From NCBI RefSeq assembly GCF_947497025.1, contig NZ_CANMFC010000001.1, positions 496,001 to 560,000 of the forward strand: DNA of 64,000 bases, given 5' to 3'. The notes beneath the pieces were generated by a model, which saw nothing but the letters and a program-made list of their open reading frames with translations, did no database searches and had not been told where the DNA came from. Of the stretch, positions 1 to 10,411 are shown in pieces. A program made the translations under genes and the position numbers. How positions within the stretch are numbered: position 1 is the first letter of the stretch; each line of letters starts with the position of its first letter. This DNA comes from an uncultured Kushneria sp. Its GTDB lineage: Bacteria; Pseudomonadota; Gammaproteobacteria; Pseudomonadales; Halomonadaceae.

Positions 1-486
1 ATATTCGTTGGCAGAGCCCAGCGCCAGAATCTTCTCTGCAGGGTCTCGGCCTTCCACCACTTTCGGCTCCTGGGCGGCGATATCGTCGCGCTCCAGAAGA
101 CGCATGTTCGGGAAGAGTTCACGGAAGGTGTCAAAGCGCTTGCGCAAAAAATCACACTGCTTGTCGCCAACACCCAGCACCATCTTGGGGTAGCGATAGA
201 TGATGTGGTCGCGCTCTTCGGCGGCCAGCTTGGTGCCGAAATTGATGACCATGCCGGCGGTGCGCTTGGTCGTGCGCGCCTTGTCCAGCGTGTAGTTGGT
301 CTCGATATCGCCGCAGTGAATGGTCTGGCTGTTGTTGCGACCATGCGAATTGACGATGGCAACCTTGTCATACTTCTCGATCAGACCGATGGCATTGACA
401 TCGGTATATCGAGCCAGTTCATACAAAAGGGCAGTGCCTGATACGCCGCCACCCACGATAAGGACATCATACGTCGTTGCTGCCAT
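1..486 (-). CDS. mqo: FAD-dependent malate:quinone oxidoreductase, N-terminal part
   Basis: This is the first 162 residues of a protein that runs off the left edge of the window. The start is an ATG at 486 (MAATTYDVLIVGGG). It opens with the FAD-binding Rossmann motif GGGVSG and continues through the stretch VNSHGRNNSQTIHCGDIETN, typical of the Mqo family. Family members are membrane-associated and oxidise malate to oxaloacetate, passing electrons to quinone, as an alternative to NAD-dependent malate dehydrogenase in the TCA cycle. The C-terminal two thirds are outside the window, so completeness cannot be judged. The family call is by recognition of the N-terminus. Confidence 0.88.
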   Translation of the reverse strand, partial: MAATTYDVLIVGGGVSGTALLYELARYTDVNAIGLIEKYDKVAIVNSHGRNNSQTIHCGDIETNYTLDKARTTKRTAGMVINFGTKLAAEERDHIIYRYPKMVLGVGDKQCDFLRKRFDTFRELFPNMRLLERDDIAAQEPKVVEGRDPAEKILALGSANEY

Positions 487-730
487 GGCTTCTCACGCTC
501 GGTTTGATGCGAGATTTGCGTCCTGATCTGTCATCCTGACATGACACGGGGCATTACACACCGAGGAGTCATCGTCATGGATGGGTAGATGACAAACAGG
601 ACGCGCTGGGTCGAACGGCACTTCCATGGTCTGGCCGGAGGGCGGGCCCCGATCGGGGAGGGCGCTTGTCAATGCCTGTCCGGTTCAACCAATGGTGTCA
701 AAGTGACACACTCCGCGATGGATATGTCGA

Positions 731-1426
731 TTATAGGGAATCACGCCGTTCGTCGCGATCCCGCAGGGTAATGATTTGCCAGTGCCGCTGTCGGGCAACG
801 TCAGCCAGTACCGGGTCCGGATCGACTGCCACGGGGTTGTCGACCCGTTCAAGCAACGGCAGATCATTTTGAGAGTCACTGTAGAAAAAGGCGCCCTCAA
901 GCGAAATGTCGTGCGCCTCGATCCACTGTTCCAGACGGGTGATCTTGCCCTCGCGAAAGCTTGGAATGCCCGTTACGCGTCCGGTGTAGCGATCAGCTTC
1001 CATCTCGGGCTCCACGGCGATCAGGTGCTCAACGCCCAGCCTTTTTGCGATGGGGCCGGTGACAAAGCGATTGGTGGCCGTGATGATCAGGATCCGGTCA
1101 CCGCGGCTACGGTGCTCCTCCAGCAGCGCCTCGCCACGAGGCAGGATGATGGGGTCGATGCGATCCTTCATGAAGTGCCGGTGCAGTTCATCAAGCTCTG
1201 TTAGGCTGTGGCGGGCCAGTGGCTCAAGTGCAAAGGCCAGATATTCATGGATATCCAGCGTGCCGGCATCGTAGGCACGATGGAAACGATCATTTTCACG
1301 ACGAAAATGGTCACGATCGACAATGCCCTGTTCCACCAGAAAATCGTTCCAGGCGTGATCGCTGTCGCCGCCAAGCAGTGTGTTGTCGAGATCGAAAATG
1401 GCCAGCGTCAAGGGGAAGGCTCCCAT
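731..1426 (-). CDS. HAD-IB family phosphatase (SerB-like)
   Basis: This 231-residue cytoplasmic HAD-superfamily hydrolase has motif I FDLDNTLLGGDSD near the N-terminus, motif II ITATNRF in the middle and motif IV FYSDSQNDLPLL near the end. That arrangement is typical of subfamily IB phosphoserine-phosphatase-like enzymes. I chose the ATG at 1426 over an in-frame TTG at 1435. It is divergent from rppH, and the HAD-rppH-ptsP block is conserved in pseudomonads and halomonads. The physiological substrate is not predictable; phosphoserine or another small phosphomonoester is possible. Confidence 0.82.
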   Translation of the reverse strand: MGAFPLTLAIFDLDNTLLGGDSDHAWNDFLVEQGIVDRDHFRRENDRFHRAYDAGTLDIHEYLAFALEPLARHSLTELDELHRHFMKDRIDPIILPRGEALLEEHRSRGDRILIITATNRFVTGPIAKRLGVEHLIAVEPEMEADRYTGRVTGIPSFREGKITRLEQWIEAHDISLEGAFFYSDSQNDLPLLERVDNPVAVDPDPVLADVARQRHWQIITLRDRDERRDSL

Positions 1427-1581
1427 CAAAGGCAAGGGTCGGTTTGTTTAATTTCATTATTACAAAGATGATCGCGCTTTAATATGCGCAACAACTCGCG
1501 CCTGCCTGCGCGCAGCATATTGATGCGCTTTCGCGCTTTGTGGAAGAATGCCTGTAATCTATTTTCAAAAGGTGGCAAGTC

Positions 1582-2082
1582 GTGATCGATCCCGACGGTT
1601 TCCGGCCCAACGTTGGCATCATTATTGCCAACTGCGGTGGTCAGGTGCTGTGGGCACGACGGGTAGGACAGAATGCATGGCAATTTCCACAGGGTGGGAT
1701 CAAGGAAGATGAGACACCTCATGACGCCTTGTATCGAGAACTGAAAGAGGAGATCGGCCTGCATCCCGATGACGTCGATATACTGGCCTGTACGCGTGGC
1801 TGGCTTAGATATCGACTGCCAAAGGGACTGATTCGTACCCATTCGCGCCCGCTTTGCATCGGCCAGAAGCAGAAGTGGTTCCTGTTGCGCATGCGATGTC
1901 AGGAATCAAGCATTTGTGTGGATACCACGCCCAAGCCCGAGTTTGACGGCTGGCGATGGGTCAGTTACTGGTATCCTCTGGGTCAGGTAGTGTCTTTCAA
2001 GCGTGACGTCTATCGGCGCGCCCTGCGAGAGCTGGCGCCGCGTCTACCGGGAGAGGGTTCGGTGGATGCGGCCGGCCAATAG
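1582..2082 (+). CDS. rppH: RNA pyrophosphohydrolase RppH (Nudix)
   Basis: This 166-residue Nudix hydrolase removes pyrophosphate from triphosphorylated 5' mRNA ends and so licenses RNase E decay. The Nudix box is visible as [20 protein letters not shown], followed by IG. The N-terminus ([16 protein letters not shown]) and the [16 protein letters not shown] segment match RppH closely. Translation starts at GTG 1582, with AAGGTGG a short distance upstream. It lies 79 bp before ptsP in the same direction, the conserved rppH-ptsP arrangement. Confidence 0.95.
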   Translation: MIDPDGFRPNVGIIIANCGGQVLWARRVGQNAWQFPQGGIKEDETPHDALYRELKEEIGLHPDDVDILACTRGWLRYRLPKGLIRTHSRPLCIGQKQKWFLLRMRCQESSICVDTTPKPEFDGWRWVSYWYPLGQVVSFKRDVYRRALRELAPRLPGEGSVDAAGQ

Positions 2083-2161
2083 CGGCCATTGACGTGTCCG
2101 TTCGTCTGCCTTGTACAGGCGAGCGGACATGGCAGATATACAGGGATGAAAATATAACGCC

Positions 2162-4423
2162 ATGCTCGAAATTCTTCGCCGCATCGTTCAGGAGGTTAAT
2201 GGCGCTCGCAGCCTGGATGCGGCGCTGTCGATCATTGTGCGGCGCATACGCAAGGCAATGCAGACCGACGTCTGCTCGGTGTATCTGCGCGATGACGAGC
2301 GTGACTGCTTCATTTTGATGGATACCATCGGCCTGAATGCTTCGGCCATCGGTCAGGTCACCCTGAAACCGGGGGAGGGGCTGGTGGGTCTGGTCGGTCA
2401 GCGCGAAGAGCCTCTCAACATCGAGGAGGCCCCGTCGCATTCCCATTTCCGCTACTTCGCCGAAACCGGCGAGGAGCGCTATTCAAGCTTTCTTGGCGTC
2501 CCCATCATTCATCAGCGGCGCGTGCTGGGCGTACTGGTCGTACAGCAGCGCGAGAAACGCCAGTTCGGTGAGGGTGAAGAAGCCTTTTTGATCACCATGG
2601 CTGCCCAGCTGGCCGGTGTGCTGGTGCATGCCCTGTCGACCGGGGCGCTGGCGCGATTGAGCGACCCGGGCACTCAGGCGCTTCTCAACGGCATTGCGGC
2701 GGCACCCGGTATGGCCATCGGGGAAGCCTTTGTGGTGGTGCCATCGGCCAATCTCGAGGCAGTGCCCGAGCGTGTGCCCGACGATATCGAAGCCGAGGTC
2801 ATGCGTCTGCGCGAGGCCATCGACTGCGTTCGTCACGATATCCGTCAGGCGGCGGAGCGGCTGGCCAGTCGTATTTCGGCACAGGAGCAGGCGCTTTTTG
2901 ATGTCTACCAGCAGATGCTGGGGGACGCCGCGCTGGGCAATGAGGTCGAAAAGCGTATCCGGGAGGGGCAGTGGGCACCCTATGCGCTGTCGCGGGTGGT
3001 ACAACGCCATGTCAACTATCTCGAGCGCGTGGATGACAACTATCTACGTGAGCGCGCCGCAGACATTCGTGATCTGGGACGTCGTGTTCTGGCTCATCTG
3101 CAAAAGGACAGCAGCGCCCGCAAGCCCGTCTATCCCGAGCGCACCATCCTGGTCGGTGACGAGATCAGCGCTGCACAGCTCGGTGAAATTCCGCGCGAAA
3201 AGCTGGCAGGTCTGGTAGCGCTGCGTGGCTCAAGCACTTCTCACGTGGCGATTCTGGCCCGGGCCATGGGGATCCCGGCCGTGATGGGCATGAACGATCT
3301 GCCCATTTCCCGGCTGGCTGGCACGCCCATGATCGTTGATGGCTATCGCGGTCGGTTGATCCTGCGCCCGCAGCCGGATCTGTTGGTGCGCTACGAGAGC
3401 ATGATCGAGGAAGAAAAAGCGCTCACCTCGATGCTCGAAAGCGAGCAGTCCCTGCCCAGTGAAACCAGCGACGGGTTTCGTATCCGGCTGATGATCAACA
3501 CCGGTTTGGCCGTGGAAATGAGTGGCTCGCCTGCGGCGCGAATCGACGGGGTAGGGCTCTATCGCACCGAAGTGCCCTTCATGATGCATCAGCGCTTTCC
3601 CAGCGAGAAAGAGCAGACGCGCATTTATCGCGAGCAGCTTCAGGGATTTTCCCCACTGCCCGTGGTCATGCGTACGCTGGATATCGGCGGCGACAAGTCG
3701 TTGCCCTATTTTCCCATCGAAGAAGACAATCCGTTTCTGGGCTGGCGCGGTATCCGGGTGACGCTGGATCACCCTGAAGTACTGATGGTGCAGCTGCGCG
3801 CCATGCTCAGAGCCGCCGAGGGGCTGGATAACCTTCGTATCCTGCTGCCGATGGTCACAAGCGTCGAAGAGGTCGATACGGTATGTCGTCTACTGGATCG
3901 CGCGATACAGGAACTGCGTGATGACGGCGTTCAGATCGAGCGCCCGCTGCTGGGTGTAATGCTTGAAGTGCCCGCGGTGATCTATCAGCTGGAGGCGCTT
4001 GCCTCGCGCGTTGATTTTTTCTCGGTGGGCAGCAACGATCTGATTCAGTACCTGCTGGCAGTCGATCGTAACAATGCGCGCGTCTCGGGGCTCTATGATG
4101 CCTGCCAGCCGGCAGTGCTCAGGGCGCTGGATTACATTGCCCGGGAAAGCCGGCGCTTGAACGTTTCTACCTCGGTGTGTGGCGAGCTGGCGGGGGACCC
4201 GATCGGCGCGCTGTTGTTAATGGGTATGGGGTATCAAGTACTCTCAATGAATGCCCCCAATCTTTCGCGGGTGCGTGCCGCGATACGACGTGTCTCGATG
4301 GAGGGGGCGCAGAATCTGGTCAACGACGTACTGGCCCTGCATTCGCTGACCGAGACGCGCGAGCTGGTTTATCAGCGCATGAAAGAGTGGGAACTGGCGC
4401 ATCTGCTCCCCCCCCGGGACTGA
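2162..4423 (+). CDS. ptsP: PEP-protein phosphotransferase of the nitrogen PTS (EI-Ntr)
   Basis: A 753-residue enzyme I paralogue that takes phosphate from phosphoenolpyruvate and passes it to NPr (PtsO), controlling nitrogen, potassium and carbon-storage responses. The order is an N-terminal GAF domain (about 15-160), the PEP-utiliser N-terminal helical domain, the phosphohistidine domain with the active His in STSHVAILARAMG, then the PEP-binding TIM barrel with DIGGDKSLPYF and the active-site Cys in VCGELAGDP. Length is normal for PtsP. The GAF domain distinguishes it from sugar-PTS enzyme I. Confidence 0.95.
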   Translation: MLEILRRIVQEVNGARSLDAALSIIVRRIRKAMQTDVCSVYLRDDERDCFILMDTIGLNASAIGQVTLKPGEGLVGLVGQREEPLNIEEAPSHSHFRYFAETGEERYSSFLGVPIIHQRRVLGVLVVQQREKRQFGEGEEAFLITMAAQLAGVLVHALSTGALARLSDPGTQALLNGIAAAPGMAIGEAFVVVPSANLEAVPERVPDDIEAEVMRLREAIDCVRHDIRQAAERLASRISAQEQALFDVYQQMLGDAALGNEVEKRIREGQWAPYALSRVVQRHVNYLERVDDNYLRERAADIRDLGRRVLAHLQKDSSARKPVYPERTILVGDEISAAQLGEIPREKLAGLVALRGSSTSHVAILARAMGIPAVMGMNDLPISRLAGTPMIVDGYRGRLILRPQPDLLVRYESMIEEEKALTSMLESEQSLPSETSDGFRIRLMINTGLAVEMSGSPAARIDGVGLYRTEVPFMMHQRFPSEKEQTRIYREQLQGFSPLPVVMRTLDIGGDKSLPYFPIEEDNPFLGWRGIRVTLDHPEVLMVQLRAMLRAAEGLDNLRILLPMVTSVEEVDTVCRLLDRAIQELRDDGVQIERPLLGVMLEVPAVIYQLEALASRVDFFSVGSNDLIQYLLAVDRNNARVSGLYDACQPAVLRALDYIARESRRLNVSTSVCGELAGDPIGALLLMGMGYQVLSMNAPNLSRVRAAIRRVSMEGAQNLVNDVLALHSLTETRELVYQRMKEWELAHLLPPRD

Positions 4424-4649
4424 TTATGATATTGGTGCGTGTCGTTTTGACCCATGGCGATCGTGTGTCGTGACGACCCATGTGTCGTCGTGACACACGC
4501 AATGTGATTGTCCGGAACCCTGCCAGCACGATTTCCCCCATTAAAAATCTTTCAAAAACAATTGCTTGAAAATTTCCTTCATGGTCAGTCATGTTGGCAT
4601 GGTCGTTGCTCCTCTCTGAAGCAACGACGTCAACGGATAGTGGCTGCCC

Positions 4650-5678
4650 ATGGCTAAAAAACTTGAATGGATCAATATTCTGAAAGGACTTGGCATCATG
4701 ATGGTGGTGTACGCCCACATGACGTCCGGGTTTGTGCGGGATTTCTTCTTTTTATTTCACATGCCGCTGTTTTTCATCATTGCCGGCTACCTCTTTAGAC
4801 CGAATGCCGACCTCAGGGCGTATCTGGGCCGCAAAAGCCTGCATCTGCTGGTGCCCTACGGTTTTTTCATGGCCCTTTTGTATATGCCCGTACTCTATCA
4901 GTCGCTGGATGGCGATCAGACATTGTCACAGGCGCTGCTGAATATGGTGTTGGGCGGACGTGCCCTGATCTCGGGGCTGGCCGCCTTCTGGTTCGTGACC
5001 TGTTTCTGGGCGACGCAGCAGCTGATCAATGTGTTGCTGACGCGTCTGTCATTGCGCACTACCGGCATTATCATGCTGGCCATGCTCGGGCTTGCCACGG
5101 TCAACCAGTGGTTTTTCAGAGAGCTCTGGCTGATAGGCAATTTCAACGTGGTTCTGATGGCCGCGCCCTGTTTTTATCTGGGGCATCTGGTGGCGCATTA
5201 CCGGATTGATGTCGAAAGGCCGCGTGTGCTGCTGCTGACCGCAGGTATTGGCGTACTGTCGATGTGGTGCGTTCACGCCGATCCACATTTTACGATGGAC
5301 ATGAAGTATGCCGATTACGGGATGCCGGTATTGAGCCTTCTGGGCGCTTTTGCCATAACCCTTGTGTTGATGGCGCTGTCGCGACAGCTCGCACGCGTGC
5401 CGGTGGTCTCCAGGGTCGTGGGCCTGATAGGGAAAGCCTCCATGGTGATCATGTTCCTGCACCTGAGCATTCAGGTCACGCTTGATCACCATGGCCTGGT
5501 AGAGGCGCTGGCGCCGCGCTGGCTCTTGATGCTGCTGCTGCCGGTACTGCTGTATCTGCTGGTACGCCAAAATGGCTGGGCACGACTGCTGTGCCTGGGA
5601 GACTCCACCGTGCTGACCGAGCGACGTGCCCGTCGACATGAGCAGCGCCAGAAGGGGATCACACTGGTTTCCAGTTAA
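4650..5678 (+). CDS. Acyltransferase 3 family membrane protein
   Basis: This 342-residue polytopic inner-membrane protein has about ten hydrophobic segments. The N-terminus (EWINILKGLGIMMVVYAHM, with the active-site-type His, then FHMPLFFIIAGYLFR) is the signature of the OafA/YiaH acyltransferase 3 family, which O-acylates sugars or other surface molecules. The C-terminus is basic and cytoplasmic. It stands alone between ptsP (226 bp upstream) and a convergent response regulator, so the context does not reveal the acceptor. The family call is good; the substrate is unknown. Confidence 0.8.
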   Translation: MAKKLEWINILKGLGIMMVVYAHMTSGFVRDFFFLFHMPLFFIIAGYLFRPNADLRAYLGRKSLHLLVPYGFFMALLYMPVLYQSLDGDQTLSQALLNMVLGGRALISGLAAFWFVTCFWATQQLINVLLTRLSLRTTGIIMLAMLGLATVNQWFFRELWLIGNFNVVLMAAPCFYLGHLVAHYRIDVERPRVLLLTAGIGVLSMWCVHADPHFTMDMKYADYGMPVLSLLGAFAITLVLMALSRQLARVPVVSRVVGLIGKASMVIMFLHLSIQVTLDHHGLVEALAPRWLLMLLLPVLLYLLVRQNGWARLLCLGDSTVLTERRARRHEQRQKGITLVSS

Positions 5679-5726
5679 TGTCGCAGGGTTATGACCTGAA
5701 TGTCGGATCGGAAGGGCAGGCCAGGG

Positions 5727-7070
5727 CTACTCCCGCTCTTCCAGACGGCGATAGAGCGTCTTGCGGCCGATACCCAGAATATCGGCAGCACGGCGCTTGT
5801 TGCCATCAACGGCGTCAAGCACGCGCTGAATGTAGCGCTGCTCCATCTGCTCAAGACTGAGCCACTCCTGAGTTTGAGCGTCATGGCCTTCGCGAGTGGT
5901 TGCTGCCTGGCGAAAGCGTTCGGGAAAATCATCGGGTTCAAGGATATTCGTTTGGGCCAGGGTGACGGCGCGTAAAATGGCGTTGTCCAGCTCCCTGACG
6001 TTACCGGGAAAGGGATAGGCCCATAGCAGCGATAGTGCCGAGGGCGACAGCGTCATGGGGTGTCGTCCCTGTTCCCGGCTGTAACGCTCGATGAAGTGCT
6101 CGGCCAGCAGGGCAATGTCATCGGGGCGCTCACGCAGGGGCGGCAGGGTCAGACTGAAGGTTTCAAGTCGATAAAACAGGTCCTCGCGAAAGTGCCCTGT
6201 CTCGATGCGCTCCGCGAGTGAGCGGTTGGTGGCCGCCACGATGCGAATATCGATCTGCTGTTCCTCTTCGCTGCCCACGGGCCTGACGCAATGGGTTTGC
6301 AGAACGCGCAGCAGTTTGACCTGCAGGGCAGGCGGCATATCGCCGACTTCATCAAGAAACAGCGTTCCACCATGGGCCTGTTGAAACAGGCCACGGCGGT
6401 GGGCAATGGCACCTGTAAAGGCGCCCTTGACGTGGCCAAAGCACTCACTTTCCATGACATCCGGAGCGATGCTGGCACAGTTGACGGCCACAAAGGGACC
6501 CTCTCTGCGAGGGCTCTCCCGATGCAGGGCATGCGCCAGCAGTTCCTTGCCGGTACCGCTTTCTCCCAGAATCAGGACGGCGGCCTGCTGCGCAGCAAGC
6601 CGGCGGGCCTGCTCGAAAAGGGCTGACATGGCCGGCGTGCAGCTGGAGAGCTCGTCCAGGTGAAAGATCTCGCGATTTTCACTGGCCTGCTGGCGGATTT
6701 TCAGGACGCGCCGTTGGCTCAGCCGGGCGACGCTGGCGCGCACCTGATCAAGATCCAGCGGCTTGGTCAGAAAGTCATCGGCGCCCCGTTGCAGGGCATC
6801 CACGGCCTGTTCGATGCTGCCAAAGGCGGTAATGATGATGACGGCGGGCCGGTCGGGCTGCTGTGCCAGTGACGCCAATAGCGTCATGCCATCCATGCCC
6901 GGCAGTCGGATATCGCTGATGATGACGTCAAACCCTGTTGTTTCAGACAGCGTCATGGCCTGCTCAGCGCTGTCGACACCGGTGACGATATGGCCGGCCT
7001 CCTCGAGCTCCTCGGTAAGGAGTTCGAGAATGGCCGCATCATCTTCGACAATCAGGATCTGATCAGTCAT
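5727..7070 (-). CDS. Sigma-54-dependent response regulator (NtrC family)
   Basis: A 447-residue regulator. The receiver domain (about 1-115) carries the phospho-acceptor Asp in IISDIRLPGMDG. The AAA+ domain (about 140-375) has Walker A GESGTGKE, an intact GAFTGA sigma-54 contact loop and Walker B GGTLFLDEVGDM. A C-terminal Fis-type helix-turn-helix ends in KRRAADILGIGRKTLYRRLEE. The ATG at 7070 overlaps the end of the cognate kinase gene by 8 bp, implying coupled translation. It resembles ZraR/AtoC regulators, but the signal and targets are not evident. Confidence 0.9.
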   Translation of the reverse strand: MTDQILIVEDDAAILELLTEELEEAGHIVTGVDSAEQAMTLSETTGFDVIISDIRLPGMDGMTLLASLAQQPDRPAVIIITAFGSIEQAVDALQRGADDFLTKPLDLDQVRASVARLSQRRVLKIRQQASENREIFHLDELSSCTPAMSALFEQARRLAAQQAAVLILGESGTGKELLAHALHRESPRREGPFVAVNCASIAPDVMESECFGHVKGAFTGAIAHRRGLFQQAHGGTLFLDEVGDMPPALQVKLLRVLQTHCVRPVGSEEEQQIDIRIVAATNRSLAERIETGHFREDLFYRLETFSLTLPPLRERPDDIALLAEHFIERYSREQGRHPMTLSPSALSLLWAYPFPGNVRELDNAILRAVTLAQTNILEPDDFPERFRQAATTREGHDAQTQEWLSLEQMEQRYIQRVLDAVDGNKRRAADILGIGRKTLYRRLEERE

Positions 7071-8604
7071 GGCCGTGGTTCCGTGGCATGGCATCCTCGG
7101 TGTGGTCCGTGTTTTCCATTTTGTTGCCGTCGGGCGTTGCGTCCTCGGCTGCGAGGGCCTCAGGCGGCAACAGGGTCTCGGCGGGCAGGGTGATCACGAA
7201 GGCAGCACCGCCCATTGGGCTCTCTTCCAGCGTGATGTGGCCGCCGTGATCTTCTACTACACGGTGCACGATCGTCAGGCCCATACCGCTTCCCTTGCCG
7301 GTTCCGCGAGTGGTGTAGAAGGGGTCAAAGATCTGACTGCGGTGCTTCGCTTCAATGCCCGGTCCGTTATCCTCAAGTCGCAGAACCACGCCTGTGGCTG
7401 AATAGTGCGCTGAAATAACGACGTCATCACCGCCGGCCTGGAAGGCATTCTTGATCAGATTATCCAGCAGTTGCTGAAAGCGCTGTCGATCCACGGTAAT
7501 GGCATCTCTTGTCGGGAGATGTACCACAAGTCGTGGATGAGTCTTTTCAAGATGCAGGGCGTCGCGGGCCAGCCGCTCGGCCTCATGGATCATGTGCCCC
7601 AGAGAGCATTGCTCCGGATGCAGTGTATGACGACGGCCCATGTCCATCAGTTGGCGGATGGTGGCCTCCATGCGCCGGGTTTCGTGGCGGATTCGCGTCA
7701 GCCGCTGGCGGGCGTCATCGGGCAGGTCATCGCGGCGCTGCAAACGTTGAACCTGTCCATCAATGACCGTTAGCGGCGAGCCAAGTTCATGGGCCACACC
7801 TGCGGCCAGTACGCCAATTTCTGCCAGCCGTCGGGATTTCTTGAGGCTTCGCTCCAGTGCAAGCTGTTGCTGCTGCTGCGCGCGGACCTCCTGTTCCTTG
7901 TGGGCCACGGCATCGAGCATGGCATTGAACGCCTCACCCAGTTCGCGAAACTCTCTGGCGCCCCCGGGCGTCATGCGGTGCAGCCGATTGCCGCCCTGAA
8001 CGGCCTTCATGCTGCGATAGAAGCTGTTGACCGGACGGTTCACATAGCGGCGAAAGCCCCACCACACCATCAGCACGACCAGAATGCCCACAACCGCGGC
8101 CAGCAACAGTGCCACGATGGTCATGAGGCTCATGTAGCGCTCGATGCCGGTGGCCAGACGATTGATCTGCAAAACGCCCAGCACGTCACCCTGAGCGTTC
8201 GTCATCGGCAGCAGATAGATGTAGAAGTTCTGCCCGCTCTGCTGCGAATAGCCTTCTGCTTCCCTGGCTGTACTGATCGCCTTTTGCAGCATGGCCTCAT
8301 CCTGCAGACCACCGGCGAGGCCGACACCGGCAATCTGCTGACCTGAAGGCGACAGGACAAAGGCACCATAGAGTCTTGAGAGTGAAAAGGTGGTGCTCAA
8401 CCCTTCCTGCAGGGCCTGCGGCTCGTGGCGAGCCAGTGCCCGGGTCAGCGGCAGGCGGATGCCGTGGGCAATCAGCCGTACCTCTTCCTGCTGACGCTGC
8501 TGCATGTTGTCTTCCAGTACCCAGAGCGCCACGGCGCTGAAGGTCGCAAGCGTTAACAGCAGAGGACAGATGATGGTCAACAGTATGGTATTGCGCAGTC
8601 TCAT
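7063..8604 (-). CDS. Sensor histidine kinase, partner of the sigma-54 regulator
   Basis: This 513-residue inner-membrane kinase has an N-terminal membrane helix, a roughly 100-residue periplasmic sensor region, a second membrane helix (VALLLAAVVGILVVLMVWW), HAMP, a glutamine-rich coiled coil, HisKA with the phospho-His in AAGVAHELGSPL, and HATPase with DNGPGIE and GKGSGMGLTIV. I preferred the ATG at 8604 (AAGG upstream) to an in-frame TTG at 8622. It is upstream of and overlaps its response regulator. The topology resembles ZraS/AtoS kinases; the ligand is unknown. Confidence 0.9.
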   Translation of the reverse strand: MRLRNTILLTIICPLLLTLATFSAVALWVLEDNMQQRQQEEVRLIAHGIRLPLTRALARHEPQALQEGLSTTFSLSRLYGAFVLSPSGQQIAGVGLAGGLQDEAMLQKAISTAREAEGYSQQSGQNFYIYLLPMTNAQGDVLGVLQINRLATGIERYMSLMTIVALLLAAVVGILVVLMVWWGFRRYVNRPVNSFYRSMKAVQGGNRLHRMTPGGAREFRELGEAFNAMLDAVAHKEQEVRAQQQQQLALERSLKKSRRLAEIGVLAAGVAHELGSPLTVIDGQVQRLQRRDDLPDDARQRLTRIRHETRRMEATIRQLMDMGRRHTLHPEQCSLGHMIHEAERLARDALHLEKTHPRLVVHLPTRDAITVDRQRFQQLLDNLIKNAFQAGGDDVVISAHYSATGVVLRLEDNGPGIEAKHRSQIFDPFYTTRGTGKGSGMGLTIVHRVVEDHGGHITLEESPMGGAAFVITLPAETLLPPEALAAEDATPDGNKMENTDHTEDAMPRNHGHD

Positions 8605-8779
8605 GGCGGCCCTTTTGATCAACGTCTGGCTACCTTAACGCGCCGTGCAGGAGCAGACGAGCGCTGGTGTAAGGGCGAAAAGGCCTGATGGTCATGGTAG
8701 ACTCGCCGCTGTCGTTGGCATTACCCCGACAGGGGCGATGTTGTCGGGTCTGATAGGGCTCTTCTGCAGGGGAGGTTGC

Positions 8780-9583
8780 ATGTTTCATCATCCGCAGTTT
8801 GATCCGGTAGCGGTCTCGCTTGGACCGCTGGCCATTCACTGGTATGGCCTGATGTATGTGGTGGGCTTTGTCGGCGCCTGGTGGCTGGCCCGCGTGCGCG
8901 CCGAGCGACTTGGGCTGACAAGGGACCAGGTCGGTGACATCATTTTTTACGGCGCCCTTGGGGTAGTGCTGGGTGGGCGTATAGGTTACGCCATCTTTTA
9001 CGGCTGGGAGCAGTTTCTGGCCAACCCGCTCTGGCTTTTCAAGGTCTGGGAAGGCGGCATGAGCTTTCACGGCGGGCTTATCGGCGTGCTCATTGCGTCA
9101 CTGCTTTATGCGCGTCGTCATCAGTTGACCTTTTTTCAGCTCACTGACTTTATTGCGCCGATGGTGCCCATCGGTCTGGGCGCCGGTCGACTAGGTAACT
9201 TCATCAATCAGGAACTGCCCGGACGCGTGACGGATGTGGCCTGGGGCATGGTGTACCCTCTCTATGGCCCCGAGCCGCGTCACCCTTCCGAGCTTTACGA
9301 GTTTGCCCTTGAGGGCGTGGTGCTATTTTGCATTCTCTGGAGCGTCTCGCAGACGCCGCGTCGGCGTGGGCTGATCTCGGGACTGTTTCTGATCTGCTAT
9401 GGCGCCTTTCGCTTTTTTGTCGAGTTCTTCCGCCGGCCCGACCCGCAGCTTGGCTTTATCGCTTTCGACTGGCTGACCATGGGTCAGCTGCTGTGCATTC
9501 CCATGTTGCTTTTGGGAGTGGTGCTGGTCATCTGGTCGCGTCGTCAAAACGTTGACGACGCGCGTTCTTCTTCACGGATATAA
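8780..9583 (+). CDS. lgt: Prolipoprotein diacylglyceryl transferase Lgt
   Basis: This 267-residue inner-membrane enzyme transfers diacylglycerol from phosphatidylglycerol to the lipobox Cys of prolipoproteins. It shows the conserved HWYGLMY stretch, [12 protein letters not shown], the His-containing [10 protein letters not shown] and the Lgt signature [15 protein letters not shown], over about seven membrane segments. The ATG at 8780 follows GGGGAGG; more upstream in-frame starts would add non-conserved sequence. It is followed directly by thyA and folA, a conserved gammaproteobacterial arrangement. Confidence 0.96.
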   Translation: MFHHPQFDPVAVSLGPLAIHWYGLMYVVGFVGAWWLARVRAERLGLTRDQVGDIIFYGALGVVLGGRIGYAIFYGWEQFLANPLWLFKVWEGGMSFHGGLIGVLIASLLYARRHQLTFFQLTDFIAPMVPIGLGAGRLGNFINQELPGRVTDVAWGMVYPLYGPEPRHPSELYEFALEGVVLFCILWSVSQTPRRRGLISGLFLICYGAFRFFVEFFRRPDPQLGFIAFDWLTMGQLLCIPMLLLGVVLVIWSRRQNVDDARSSSRI

Positions 9584-9596
9584 ACGGTTCAAGTAC

Positions 9597-10391
9597 ATGC
9601 AGCCCTATCTCGAACTCATGCAGCAGGTGCTCGATCATGGCGTGGAAAAGCATGATCGTACGGGCGTGGGGACGCGCGCCATTTTTGGTCATCAGATGCG
9701 TTTTGATCTCTCGCAGGGCTTTCCGCTGCTGACCACCAAGAAGCTGCATCTGCGCTCGATCATTCACGAGCTTCTCTGGTTTTTAAGCGGCGATACCAAT
9801 ATTGGTTATCTCAAGGACAATGGTGTTTCGATCTGGGATGCCTGGGCCGATGATGACGGCGAGCTGGGTCCGGTCTATGGCTATCAGTGGCGCAGCTGGC
9901 CCTCGCCCAAAGGCGGGGAAGTGGATCAGATCAGCCGGGTCATCGAGCAGATCAGGACCCACCCCGATTCCCGGCGCCTGATTGTCTCGGCCTGGAATCC
10001 GGCGCTGGTCGATGAGATGGCGTTGCCGCCCTGTCATGCGCTTTTTCAGTTCTTTGTGGCGGAGGGCAAACTCTCCTGCCAGCTTTATCAGCGCAGTGGC
10101 GATATCTTTCTGGGGGTACCGTTTAACATTGCAAGCTATGCGCTGTTGACCCACATGGTGGCTCAGGTGTGTGATCTGGCACCGGGGGAATTCATTCATA
10201 CGCTGGGTGATGCGCATCTCTACAGCAATCACATGGAGCAGGCGCGCCTTCAGTTAACGCGTGCCACAAGGCCGCGGCCCACACTCAGGCTCAATCCTGA
10301 CGTGAAGGACATTTTTGCCTTCCGCTTTGAAGACATCGCCATCGACGACTATGACCCCCACCCGCACATTCGCGCCCAGGTGGCCGTCTAA
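9597..10391 (+). CDS. thyA: Thymidylate synthase
   Basis: A 264-residue ThyA, exactly the usual length, methylating dUMP to dTMP with methylene-tetrahydrofolate. The catalytic Cys is in [12 protein letters not shown], the dUMP phosphate-binding Arg region is [12 protein letters not shown], and the nucleotide-binding region includes [18 protein letters not shown]. The ATG at 9597 ([12 protein letters not shown]) gives the canonical N-terminus. It lies 13 bp after lgt and directly precedes folA, which regenerates the folate it oxidises. Confidence 0.97.
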   Translation: MQPYLELMQQVLDHGVEKHDRTGVGTRAIFGHQMRFDLSQGFPLLTTKKLHLRSIIHELLWFLSGDTNIGYLKDNGVSIWDAWADDDGELGPVYGYQWRSWPSPKGGEVDQISRVIEQIRTHPDSRRLIVSAWNPALVDEMALPPCHALFQFFVAEGKLSCQLYQRSGDIFLGVPFNIASYALLTHMVAQVCDLAPGEFIHTLGDAHLYSNHMEQARLQLTRATRPRPTLRLNPDVKDIFAFRFEDIAIDDYDPHPHIRAQVAV

Positions 10392-10411
10392 TGCGACCGG
10401 AGAGCGAGATC